From Flavobacterium sp. RSP15 (lineage in GTDB: Bacteria; Bacteroidota; Bacteroidia; Flavobacteriales; Flavobacteriaceae), in assembly GCF_003968755.1 (NCBI RefSeq), contig NZ_RYDL01000004.1:124001-188000 (forward strand): 64,000 nucleotides of DNA, written 5' to 3'. Both the position numbers and the translations under genes were made by a program. The notes under the pieces were generated by a model. The model worked only from the letters and a program-made list of their open reading frames with translations. It was not told the origin of the DNA and made no database searches. Of the stretch, positions 26,978-35,050 are shown piece by piece (position 1 is the stretch's first letter; the number at the start of each line of letters is the position of its first letter).

Positions 26978-27313
26978 ATGGCACTTGAAAGCAACAGCTC
27001 CACCAACGCTACTAAAAACAGAATCTACCGCGAGCAATTAATTACAATGGAAGACTTAAACGAATTTCGAAGTCTTCTTCTCAATGATTTAAAAGGAATC
27101 ATACAATCCAAACCACTCCAGCAGAAACAATGGCTCAAATCCAACGAGGTCCGGAAACTGCTAAATATTTCACCAGGTACTTTACAAAACCTTCGCATTA
27201 ACGGCACACTGACCTATACCAAAATCGGTGGAATTATGTATTACGACCAAACTGATATAGAAAAACTTTTAAACGGAAATAAAGTAAATGCCCTCCCTAC
27301 ACTTTTCAAGTAA
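26978..27313 (+). CDS. Excisionase-type helix-turn-helix protein
   Basis: The 111-residue protein has the MerR/excisionase winged-helix pattern in its C-terminal half: WLKSNEVRKLLNISPGTLQNLRINGTLTYTKIGGIMYYDQTDIEKLL. Such proteins bind DNA at mobile-element ends or regulate their genes, and they usually stand directly upstream of replication and mobilisation genes in Bacteroidota elements, as here. The start ATG follows a typical AT-rich leader. The gene belongs with the replication-type gene and DnaC-like ATPase downstream. Confidence 0.8.
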   Translation: MALESNSSTNATKNRIYREQLITMEDLNEFRSLLLNDLKGIIQSKPLQQKQWLKSNEVRKLLNISPGTLQNLRINGTLTYTKIGGIMYYDQTDIEKLLNGNKVNALPTLFK

Positions 27314-27353
27314 AATAATTGGTAGGAACGAAGCAATCAAATTATCATTTCTC

Positions 27354-27470
27354 GTCATCTCGAGCGCAGTCGAGAGACACTTTTTACTACTCACCACTCA
27401 CTGTCATCCTGAGCTTGTCGAAGGACACTACTCACTTCTCACAGTCATCTCGAGCGCAGTCGAGAGACAC
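27354..27470. repeat. Three REP-like palindromes in tandem
   Basis: GTCATCTCGAGCGCAGTCGA... (27354-27380 and 27444-27470) are identical units with the hairpin TCTCGA/TCGAGA. Between them at 27403-27428 is the related unit GTCATCCTGAGCTTGTCGAA. Frames read through this region give only the familiar REP translations (VISSAVER, CHPELVEG). For that reason I start the downstream gene after the repeats. Confidence 0.8.
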
Positions 27471-27498
27471 TATTCACAACTCACTTTTCACTACAAAA

Positions 27499-28383
27499 AT
27501 GAACTACATCAAACACCTCACCGGATTTTTCAATAAAATTAATTATGAACCCAACCTAAATCCAACACACATTTCGCTCTATTTGGCACTTTTCCAATGT
27601 TGGAACGTAAATCGATTCAAGAATCCAACAGGCATTTCAAGGGAAGAAATAATGAAAGCCAGCAAGATCAATTCAAAAGCAACGTATCATAAATGCATGA
27701 AAGAATTAGAACTTTTAGGGTTTATGGTATACAATCCAACATTCAATCCACACGCTTGCTCCAACATCATTATGACCAATTTTTCTGAAAAAGAAAAAAC
27801 AATTTCAAAAATACCACACTCAACCCATTCAAAAAATGAACCCGTTCACAATTTGACCGAATCAAAAAATGAACATGTCATTGAACAGGTAAATGAACAG
27901 CTCTATATATATAATAAAAAACAAACAGTTAAAAACAATTTAAACAATACAAAAATAGATATAGAAAAAAATTTAATAAATCAACCAGTTCAAAATTTGA
28001 ATCCTATAATAATTCCAAAAGAGATAGAAATAAAAACGAAGACCGGGCAGCAAAAAGAAAAAAGTTGCGCCAAAAAAGAAAAAGTGGTTGAACTCGATTT
28101 ATTTTTTGAAACCACAGTGCCATCACTCGAAATGATACTGGAATACTTCTCTTTCAAGGAAAGCTCCCAAATAGAAGCCAATAAATTTTTCAATTACTAC
28201 TCCAGCATTGGTTGGCTCATAGGCGGAAAAACAAAAATGAAAGATTGGAAAGCTGCAGCAAGAAACTGGATGCTCAACACAGCTAAGTTTGCTGCTAACA
28301 CCCAAAAAACCGATTACAACGCCCAACCAAAACCTATGCACTTGCACACAGCAACCCAGAAAAACTATGACGAACCATTGTAA
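27499..28383 (+). CDS. Replication-type protein of a mobile element
   Basis: I start at ATG 27499 (MNYIKHLTGFFNKINYEPNL, 294 residues). The longer frame from 27319 only translates REP repeats. The first 100 residues look like a winged-helix replication or regulatory domain (LNPTHISLYLALFQCWNVNRF, ISREEIMKASKINSKATYHKCMKELELLGF). A charged, low-complexity middle follows. The C-terminal DnaD-like patch is FFNYYSSIGWLIGGKTKMKDWKAAARNWM, of the kind seen in replication-initiation accessory proteins. The end overlaps the start of the DnaC-like ATPase gene by 17 bp. This is the usual pairing of a DnaD-type protein with a helicase loader. Confidence 0.7.
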   Translation: MNYIKHLTGFFNKINYEPNLNPTHISLYLALFQCWNVNRFKNPTGISREEIMKASKINSKATYHKCMKELELLGFMVYNPTFNPHACSNIIMTNFSEKEKTISKIPHSTHSKNEPVHNLTESKNEHVIEQVNEQLYIYNKKQTVKNNLNNTKIDIEKNLINQPVQNLNPIIIPKEIEIKTKTGQQKEKSCAKKEKVVELDLFFETTVPSLEMILEYFSFKESSQIEANKFFNYYSSIGWLIGGKTKMKDWKAAARNWMLNTAKFAANTQKTDYNAQPKPMHLHTATQKNYDEPL

Positions 28384-29026
28384 ATCAGTCCATGAAACCT
28401 TCTTGGTCCACAAAGGTTTCAAAGTGTATAATTTTCAAAAATGTCTCGAATACCTAGAGAACCAAGGAAAAACAACCTATGGAAGTTCGTTTCAAATCAG
28501 CGAAATGGATCACCCCACCATCTACAAATTGATGATATATATGATAAAAGATGAGAAAGCTGCCATAAACCAAAATATAGACTTAACAAAAGGCATTTTA
28601 GTATCAGGTTCAATAGGTTGCGGAAAAACATCCCTAATGAACTTAGTACGTCCATTTGCCTATCATGCGTCTGAGTACAAAATCAAAACATGTAGGGAAG
28701 TCTCGTTTGAATTTGCCAAAAATGGCTTTGAGGCCATCAACTGCTACACGCTAAAGCAATCCAATCAATCAAAACTAACCGGTTATTGCTTTGACGATTT
28801 GGGTGCCGAACAGCAAATCAAACACTTCGGTAACGACTGCAACGTAATGGCTGAAGTACTCATCAGTCGTTATGAACAGTTTGTTGAAAACAAATCCGTC
28901 ACGCACATCACCACCAACCTTTCCGCCTCCGAAATCGAAAACAACTACGGCAACCGACTCCGCTCCAGAATGCGACAAATGTTCAATTTAATAACATTTG
29001 ATAGTAGAACGAAAGACAAACGCTAA
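28367..29026 (+). CDS. DnaC-like helicase-loader ATPase
   Basis: I start at ATG 28367 (MTNHCKSVHETF, 219 residues), because the upstream 26 codons overlap the previous gene in another frame. The AAA+ motifs are clear: Walker A GSIGCGKTSLMN, Walker B TGYCFDDLGAE, and an arginine region YGNRLRSRMRQMF near the end. This is the DnaC/IstB-type ATPase that usually accompanies replication genes in these elements. It probably loads a replicative helicase at the element's origin. No origin was identified. Confidence 0.82.
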   Translation: MTNHCKSVHETFLVHKGFKVYNFQKCLEYLENQGKTTYGSSFQISEMDHPTIYKLMIYMIKDEKAAINQNIDLTKGILVSGSIGCGKTSLMNLVRPFAYHASEYKIKTCREVSFEFAKNGFEAINCYTLKQSNQSKLTGYCFDDLGAEQQIKHFGNDCNVMAEVLISRYEQFVENKSVTHITTNLSASEIENNYGNRLRSRMRQMFNLITFDSRTKDKR

Positions 29027-29027
29027 A

Positions 29028-29069
29028 GTCATTGCGAGGAGTTGCGAGACACGAAGCAAAGCAATCTTA
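29028..29069. repeat. REP-like element
   Basis: GTCATTGCGAGGAGTTGCGA... ending GCAAAGCAATCTT starts one base after the DnaC-like stop codon. It is the same family as 10492-10574 and may serve as a 3' end. Confidence 0.65.
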
Positions 29070-29142
29070 TCACTTTGCGTAAAAATTGTATCGAGAAGCA
29101 ACTTTTAAACTTTTCAAACCTTAAACTTTAAACTTTTCTATC

Positions 29143-29814
29143 ATGAAAAAAATCAACACCTTCTGGAACTGGTTCCAAGACAACAACAAAACCATCCAAA
29201 ACCTTATAAATGAAATCCCTAAAAATCAAAAACACATATGCTTTTGGATAAACAAAAACCTCAGCTACTATTGCAAGGAAATTGACTTCATAATTGTATT
29301 TCCAAAAAATGGCAATACCAAATCCGAACTCATCATAACTGCCAATGGCAACCCGGAATACTTTAACCCGGTAATTGATTTAATCGATAATGCACCACAA
29401 TTGAAGAACTGGAAATTTACCGCGTTCATACAACCAACCGAAAGAATTGACAAAATTATTGATGGATTTGACGAGCCTTATATCTTTCATGAGATTACAT
29501 TAAAAGCAAGCGAACTCAAATTTTTACCTGTTGAGTATCATGAATTATCGCATAAGGTAGACATTGTAGTTTTTCTAAAAAACTATAATTTGTATTGCGA
29601 TACAAAGACGTTACAGCAAGCAATTTTTATCATCATGCAAGACATTGTAGGAGAAAAATCCCTGTACCAAAACATCAATTTTGTGCAGTTGGCACAAGTA
29701 CCGGATAACAAGGAGGGATTGATTCAATTATACGATTTTCAATTGTTTCTGGACAATCTAAACGGTGTAGATTTAAATAATTATTTTCTCAAAATGTGGG
29801 AAACCGTAAGGTAA
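29143..29814 (+). CDS. Conserved protein of unknown function
   Basis: The 223-residue soluble protein has alternating beta and helix segments (FIIVFPKNGNTKSELIITANGNPEYF, NWKFTAFIQPTERID). No catalytic motif is visible and I do not recognise the family with confidence. It sits between the element's replication genes and the TPR-metalloprotease gene, 162 bp from the latter, on the same strand. The codon use and composition look like the neighbours, so it is a real gene. Confidence 0.6.
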   Translation: MKKINTFWNWFQDNNKTIQNLINEIPKNQKHICFWINKNLSYYCKEIDFIIVFPKNGNTKSELIITANGNPEYFNPVIDLIDNAPQLKNWKFTAFIQPTERIDKIIDGFDEPYIFHEITLKASELKFLPVEYHELSHKVDIVVFLKNYNLYCDTKTLQQAIFIIMQDIVGEKSLYQNINFVQLAQVPDNKEGLIQLYDFQLFLDNLNGVDLNNYFLKMWETVR

Positions 29815-29976
29815 AACAAAACCCAAAGTTTATTTTTGATTTTATTGAGTACAAATGGCTGATTATAAATGTTGAGCTGTCATTTATAAAAAAAACCATA
29901 CGAACCTGTTCATTATTTGAATAGGTTAGTATTATTAAAATTAATAGATTTACGTTTTCATTTTACCACCACAATA

Positions 29977-31944
29977 ATGCAAATAGTCCATAAAATAAAT
30001 GATTTTCTGTTCATCATTTTTCCAGAATTGGAAAATGCCAATGAAATGGAAATCTTCAATGCAATTCAAAAATACTACACGTATGGCCCTTTTGTGCCGA
30101 AAGTTACGATAGATAATGGCAGTGTTACTGTTGAAGTAGATACAGAAATCATTGCCACGCAGGATGCCGATTACAATAAAACAATCGCTTTGTGCGAAAA
30201 AGGAAAGTTTGATGAAGCAAAGATTATCCTGGAGAAACTCATCCTTAAAAACCCTTCAAATTCAGAATACCACAGAATACTTGGGCAAGTACTTTCAGAG
30301 CAAGGGGATCAGGATGAAGCAATAAATGCTTTAATTGATGCCTTGCGCTGGAATTCATTTAACGGTTGGGCGTTAATGATGATGGGAAATATTTTCGCAA
30401 GACATAAAAAAGATAGTGCAACAGCGATGAAATATTATGACCAAGCGATAGTGGCCAATACTGCAGATCACATTACTTTGGCGAATATTGCCTATTTACT
30501 TTTTCAAGAAAACAAATTCGAAGACGCTAAAAAATACGCATATGAAACATTAAAATTAAATGACAAATACCCGAATGCGCATTTTATCCTTTCGTTAATC
30601 GCCCAATCAAAAAACGATTTACATTCTGCTTTCTATAGTGCTTTACAAGCAATTAAATTTTCTAAACAAAAAGACGCATTATACCACAACGCGGTAAAAC
30701 AAGCCTTTGACACAGCAAATAAAATTACAGGAGATCTTGATGGTGAAAAAATATTTTCTGCTTACAGAAGCCAACTGGAAGGTGAAGGTGGAACAGAAAT
30801 AGAAATTTATGCCGATGACGAAATCAAAACAGCTGCCAAAGTAGAAATTGCAGAAAGATACAACCGTAACAAACACATAGTAAAATACAAAAGTACATAT
30901 CCTGCAGTTGAGCATTTAGTGATGCACGAATTGGTGCATTTAGATTTTGTCAACCAAGCCCGAAAAGAAAACCTTAACCAAGTATTCATTTCAACCCAAC
31001 AAAACAAAAACAATTTTATTGAAACCATCCTTCCTGCAATCAATAATTTAAAATCAAAAATACAAGACCAGTCCACAATAGACTTTTTTATAGAAAGTGT
31101 ATTCTCTGGCTTAAACTTGCAAACCTACAATACTCCTATCGATGTATTCATTGAAGATTTTCTGTACAAAGAATATGCAGAACTAAGACCGTTCCAATTC
31201 CTATCCTTATTCGGTTTGCTTCAAGAAGCTATAAAAGCAGTGACTGATGAACGAATCCTAGACATTGCACCACAGAGTGTTATCTCAAAAACAAGAACGT
31301 TCAGCTTAGTTAATGCTATGCAATTCAAGGAATTATTTGGCATCGATACCATTCAAGAATTCAAACCAACTCGGGCGGAACTAGATCTCGCAGATGCATT
31401 TTACAAAGAATTTATCGAATACCGTGAGGATCGCAAACCAGGAGAAGAATACGAATTGATAAAGCACTGGGCACAAGACCTTGGTTTAGACACCTTTTTC
31501 GAACTCGAAAGCGAAGCCAAATTCGAGAATAAAAACAACATCGATGATTTCCTAAACAAATTGCAGCAAGACCCTTTCGGACTGGAGGAAACAGAAGACC
31601 CATTTCAAAAAAGAGAAATGGAAAAATTCCAAAAACACCAAGAAGAGATTGGAACCAATATGGCAATCGTGATGTTTATGGTCGAAGCCCTAAAACATTT
31701 CAAAGAAAAAGATGCTGAACTCATAAAACAAGCCGCTTTCGAATTGGCAATGTTAGGAACACAAGGTATTGATCCCAACAAAAAAGACTATATCATTTCA
31801 AGCATCAAAAACAAACGCTTTTCCGGAAATCAAGTCTTGGCATTTTATTATGTTTCCTGGGCATTAGCAATACCTGAACAAGTACAGCATTTAGGTTTAG
31901 ATTTTCATAAAGAGTTTATAATGGCTAAAAAATTATCTGATTAA
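29977..31944 (+). CDS. TPR protein with HEXXH metallopeptidase motif
   Basis: I prefer ATG 29977 (MQIVHKINDFLF, 655 residues) over 29917, whose extra 20 residues look like leader sequence. Residues 75-250 are TPR repeats (KTIALCEKGKFDEAKIILEKL, YDQAIVANTADHITLANIAYLLF). Near residue 305 is VEHLVMHELVHLDFV, a canonical HEXXH zinc-peptidase motif. The third zinc ligand is not certain. The rest is helical and acidic. No signal peptide is visible, so it is probably cytoplasmic. It lies upstream of the helicase-methylase array and may be a peptidase effector or accessory protein, but the link is positional only. Confidence 0.65.
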   Translation: MQIVHKINDFLFIIFPELENANEMEIFNAIQKYYTYGPFVPKVTIDNGSVTVEVDTEIIATQDADYNKTIALCEKGKFDEAKIILEKLILKNPSNSEYHRILGQVLSEQGDQDEAINALIDALRWNSFNGWALMMMGNIFARHKKDSATAMKYYDQAIVANTADHITLANIAYLLFQENKFEDAKKYAYETLKLNDKYPNAHFILSLIAQSKNDLHSAFYSALQAIKFSKQKDALYHNAVKQAFDTANKITGDLDGEKIFSAYRSQLEGEGGTEIEIYADDEIKTAAKVEIAERYNRNKHIVKYKSTYPAVEHLVMHELVHLDFVNQARKENLNQVFISTQQNKNNFIETILPAINNLKSKIQDQSTIDFFIESVFSGLNLQTYNTPIDVFIEDFLYKEYAELRPFQFLSLFGLLQEAIKAVTDERILDIAPQSVISKTRTFSLVNAMQFKELFGIDTIQEFKPTRAELDLADAFYKEFIEYREDRKPGEEYELIKHWAQDLGLDTFFELESEAKFENKNNIDDFLNKLQQDPFGLEETEDPFQKREMEKFQKHQEEIGTNMAIVMFMVEALKHFKEKDAELIKQAAFELAMLGTQGIDPNKKDYIISSIKNKRFSGNQVLAFYYVSWALAIPEQVQHLGLDFHKEFIMAKKLSD

Positions 31945-31950
31945 TAATTT

Positions 31951-32061
31951 ATGTATTACAATACAGACATAAACATCATTGGAAGTATCCCTGATTATCA
32001 TTTGATATACAAGAGGTTGCCATTGCTTTTAAATGACCCAAAGGAATTAGAAAATATTTAA
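31951..32061 (+). CDS. Possible 36-residue open frame
   Basis: ATG 31951 begins 7 bp after the TPR-peptidase stop and runs to TAA 32061. The composition (MYYNTDINIIGSIPDYHLIY...) is protein-like, but nothing is recognised. It could be a small gene or the remnant of a longer one that has lost its 3' part. Confidence 0.25.
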   Translation: MYYNTDINIIGSIPDYHLIYKRLPLLLNDPKELENI

Positions 32062-32161
32062 GTAACCAATAATGAATTTGATTTTAGAACTGAAAAATCT
32101 TGGATTAGGCTTCAAATCAAATTTTAATTGTATTCAGAAAAAATAAGCAATCTAGCACTAA

Positions 32162-35044
32162 ATGAATTCAGAAAAAACCACTACTCTAAATCATAATCTA
32201 ACCATAGGACAAAGAATATCTACTAGAGGAGAAGATTTTATTGTTACGGGCACTAACACAAATCACGATGGTTCACAATTATTGGAAGCTGAGGGCATTA
32301 GTGAATTGGTGAAAGGAAAACGATTTTCTTTTGATACCAATTTAGATACCGACATAAAACCTATTGACCCCAATTTCACGACACTTATTCCTGATACCGA
32401 CAGTGGTTACAGAAAAACAAAATTATTCCTAGAAACCCAAATCCGGAACTCAGCTATATTTTCAGATAAAATAACGATTGCTACAAAAGCTGCTATAAAT
32501 GCAGCAGAATACCAATTAACTCCTACCCTAAAAGCACTCCAATTACCAAGACCTCGCCTATTAATCGCAGACGGTGTTGGATTAGGAAAAACAATCGAAG
32601 TGGGTATTTTTCTAGCTGAAATGATCAAAAGAGGCAAAGGAAAACGCATTATGGTATTGGCTCCAAAATCAATACTAGCACAATTCCAACAAGAACTGTG
32701 GAACCGTTTTGCTATTCCTTTGGTACGATTAGATTCTGATGGAATTGCGAAAATTAAATCACAATTACCAGCCAACAAGAATCCTTTTGAATACTACGAT
32801 AAAACTATCATTTCAATTGACACCTTGAAGCAAAACGCAAAGTTTCGTCATTATTTAGAAAAATCGAGATGGGATGTTGTGGTTATTGATGAATGTCATA
32901 CAGTGGCTAATGATAGAAGCCAAAAAGGAGATTTGGCACAATTCATTGCGAAAAAATGCGAATCATTGATTCTTACTTCTGCGACACCACACAATGGTAA
33001 AAAAGAAAATTTTGCCAACCTCATCAATATGATTGAACCAACTGCCATTCCAAAAAATGGCGAGTACGATAAAAGTCACGTGGAGCCATACTATGTGCGT
33101 AGATTCAAAAATGATATTGCAGATGAAACAGTTAGAGCCAACTTTCAGGAACGAAAAATTGTCCGTTCCTCTGCTTCCTTAAGTGTTGATGAAAATGATT
33201 TTTTACAATACCAACAAGAACTTAAATTTCTGGCTATTGAGAAAATAAAAGAAGGAAACGAACAAAAATCCAAAAACGATTTTCTGTTTTCTATAGGTTT
33301 ATTCAAGGGGTTTATGTCATCGCCTCTTGCTGCTTTAGAAAGTGTAAAACGAAGATTGGAAAAAGTCAAAGTTAAAAACAATTCTGATGATAGTTTTGAG
33401 GATAACGTAGAAATCTTGGAGACCTTAAAAACCAAAATCGAAAAAATTCTATCTGCAAAATCAGATACAAAATACAAAAAATTAAAAGAAACGCTACTAG
33501 GTTTAGGATGGTCTGGCAAAAAGCAGGACGACCGATACGTTATTTTTGCGGAACGCATCAAAACGCTGGAATATTTGAGAGACAATCTTAAAAATGATTT
33601 CAAAATTACGGATGAGGCTATTGCCTATTTTCACGGTGGTCTTTCGGATAGTGAACAACAAAACATCGTGGAAGATTTTGGAAAACAAGATAGTACAGTA
33701 AAAATTCTATTGTGTTCTGATTCAGGATCTCAGGGGGTTAACTTACATTATTTCTGTAACCGTATGTTCAATTATGACATTCCTTGGTCCTTGATTACTC
33801 TAGAACAACGAAACGGTCGTATTGATCGCTATGGGCAAAAGAAGACTCCTTTTATTCATTACATTATTGCCGAATCCGATATTGATGGATTGAAAACCGA
33901 TTTACACATTGTAGATCGATTGACCAAAAAAGAAGAAGAAGTCTATAAAACATTAGGGGATGCTGGTTCTGTAATGAAGTTATACGATACCGATAAAGAA
34001 GAAAAGTTTATAGAACAGGCATTTTTAAAACAAAATGAAAATTTTCTGGACAGCACCGCCAAAGCAATGGTCGATTTTGACTTCTCCACGCTTTTTAACA
34101 ATGAGGATGATAAAACAGCCGTATTGGTTACTGACAATCCTTATGAACAACCAACCTCTATCTACTCTTCTGATTTTAAATATTACGAGGCTTTGTTCGA
34201 GCAATTAGACTCAGCAAAACAATTACAACACAAGGAAGTTACGGTAGCCGAAGATTATATTGAAATTGTTAACACCAAAGACCTTAACCAAATCTTATTC
34301 GATTTGCCACCAGAATCTAAACCGGCTATTGGCAGTTTATACAAATTATCATTGGATAAAGATTTAGTCCAAAAATCCATTGAAGATGCCCGAAAGAAAA
34401 AAGGAGCTTGGGCTGAATTTCAGGTGCTCTATGATTTACATCCTGTCGTACGGTATTTTATGACCAAATTAGAAGCCAGCGTGGATAAAGATGTGGCATT
34501 AGTTGCCAAATCTAAAATATTTCCCGCTCAAACTTCTTGGTATATTTTTCAAGGACAAATTGCCAATAATCTTGGACAACCGGTATTGTCCGATTTTTAT
34601 GTGGTAGGATTGAATGACGACGGAACTATTCATCGAAAAACACTCGATTTAAATCAGTTCATTTCAGAGTTTAAATTGTCAGAAAAGTTGTTTACGGAAA
34701 CCATAACAGAAGAAGATCTTGCAAACTTGCAAAGCATTTTGCCCGATGCCGTAGAATGGGCACACAGCCGTATGCAGGAAGAACAACAATTGTTGGAAGG
34801 TAATATGGAGACCAAAATGGCCACTTACCAAACCAAGATCGAAAGTTGGCACGCAGCAGCAATAGAACAATTAGAAATTGATTTTACAGATAAATCCTTG
34901 GGTAATTATTGGGCAAAGATGAAAGACAATAAACAGCGGGAAATAGAAACGATTTTAAGCAGTTCCAGCCAATACTTTCAAGACTTAACTTCCTTGCAAG
35001 GACAACCTTATTTAAAAGTAATTGCTGTTTTTTATAATTCATAA
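32162..35044 (+). CDS. SNF2-family helicase (DrmD-like)
   Basis: This 960-residue SF2 helicase has motif I GVGLGKT (138-144), motif II DECH (243-246), motif III LTSATP, motif V SGSQGVNLH and motif VI QRNGRIDRYGQ (about 548-558). That is the SNF2/RapA arrangement. The N-terminal 60 residues are a small beta-barrel-like region (IGQRISTRGEDFIVTG). The C-terminal 400 residues are an extension unlike chromatin remodelers. The gene ends 6 bp before the adenine methylase gene, so the two are translationally linked. This pair is the same combination as drmD and drmMI of class 1 DISARM. It probably translocates on DNA and helps discriminate unmodified phage DNA. Confidence 0.85.
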   Translation: MNSEKTTTLNHNLTIGQRISTRGEDFIVTGTNTNHDGSQLLEAEGISELVKGKRFSFDTNLDTDIKPIDPNFTTLIPDTDSGYRKTKLFLETQIRNSAIFSDKITIATKAAINAAEYQLTPTLKALQLPRPRLLIADGVGLGKTIEVGIFLAEMIKRGKGKRIMVLAPKSILAQFQQELWNRFAIPLVRLDSDGIAKIKSQLPANKNPFEYYDKTIISIDTLKQNAKFRHYLEKSRWDVVVIDECHTVANDRSQKGDLAQFIAKKCESLILTSATPHNGKKENFANLINMIEPTAIPKNGEYDKSHVEPYYVRRFKNDIADETVRANFQERKIVRSSASLSVDENDFLQYQQELKFLAIEKIKEGNEQKSKNDFLFSIGLFKGFMSSPLAALESVKRRLEKVKVKNNSDDSFEDNVEILETLKTKIEKILSAKSDTKYKKLKETLLGLGWSGKKQDDRYVIFAERIKTLEYLRDNLKNDFKITDEAIAYFHGGLSDSEQQNIVEDFGKQDSTVKILLCSDSGSQGVNLHYFCNRMFNYDIPWSLITLEQRNGRIDRYGQKKTPFIHYIIAESDIDGLKTDLHIVDRLTKKEEEVYKTLGDAGSVMKLYDTDKEEKFIEQAFLKQNENFLDSTAKAMVDFDFSTLFNNEDDKTAVLVTDNPYEQPTSIYSSDFKYYEALFEQLDSAKQLQHKEVTVAEDYIEIVNTKDLNQILFDLPPESKPAIGSLYKLSLDKDLVQKSIEDARKKKGAWAEFQVLYDLHPVVRYFMTKLEASVDKDVALVAKSKIFPAQTSWYIFQGQIANNLGQPVLSDFYVVGLNDDGTIHRKTLDLNQFISEFKLSEKLFTETITEEDLANLQSILPDAVEWAHSRMQEEQQLLEGNMETKMATYQTKIESWHAAAIEQLEIDFTDKSLGNYWAKMKDNKQREIETILSSSSQYFQDLTSLQGQPYLKVIAVFYNS

Positions 35045-35050
35045 TCAGAT

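Noticed and set aside
27354-27470. Regularly spaced repeats considered as a CRISPR array
   Set aside because: There are only three units of two different types, spacers of unequal length and no cas genes. The units are REP-like palindromes.
27288-27536. 82-codon open frame upstream of the replication-type gene
   Set aside because: It translates REP repeats (VISSAVERH, CHPELVEGH) and overlaps a better-supported gene.
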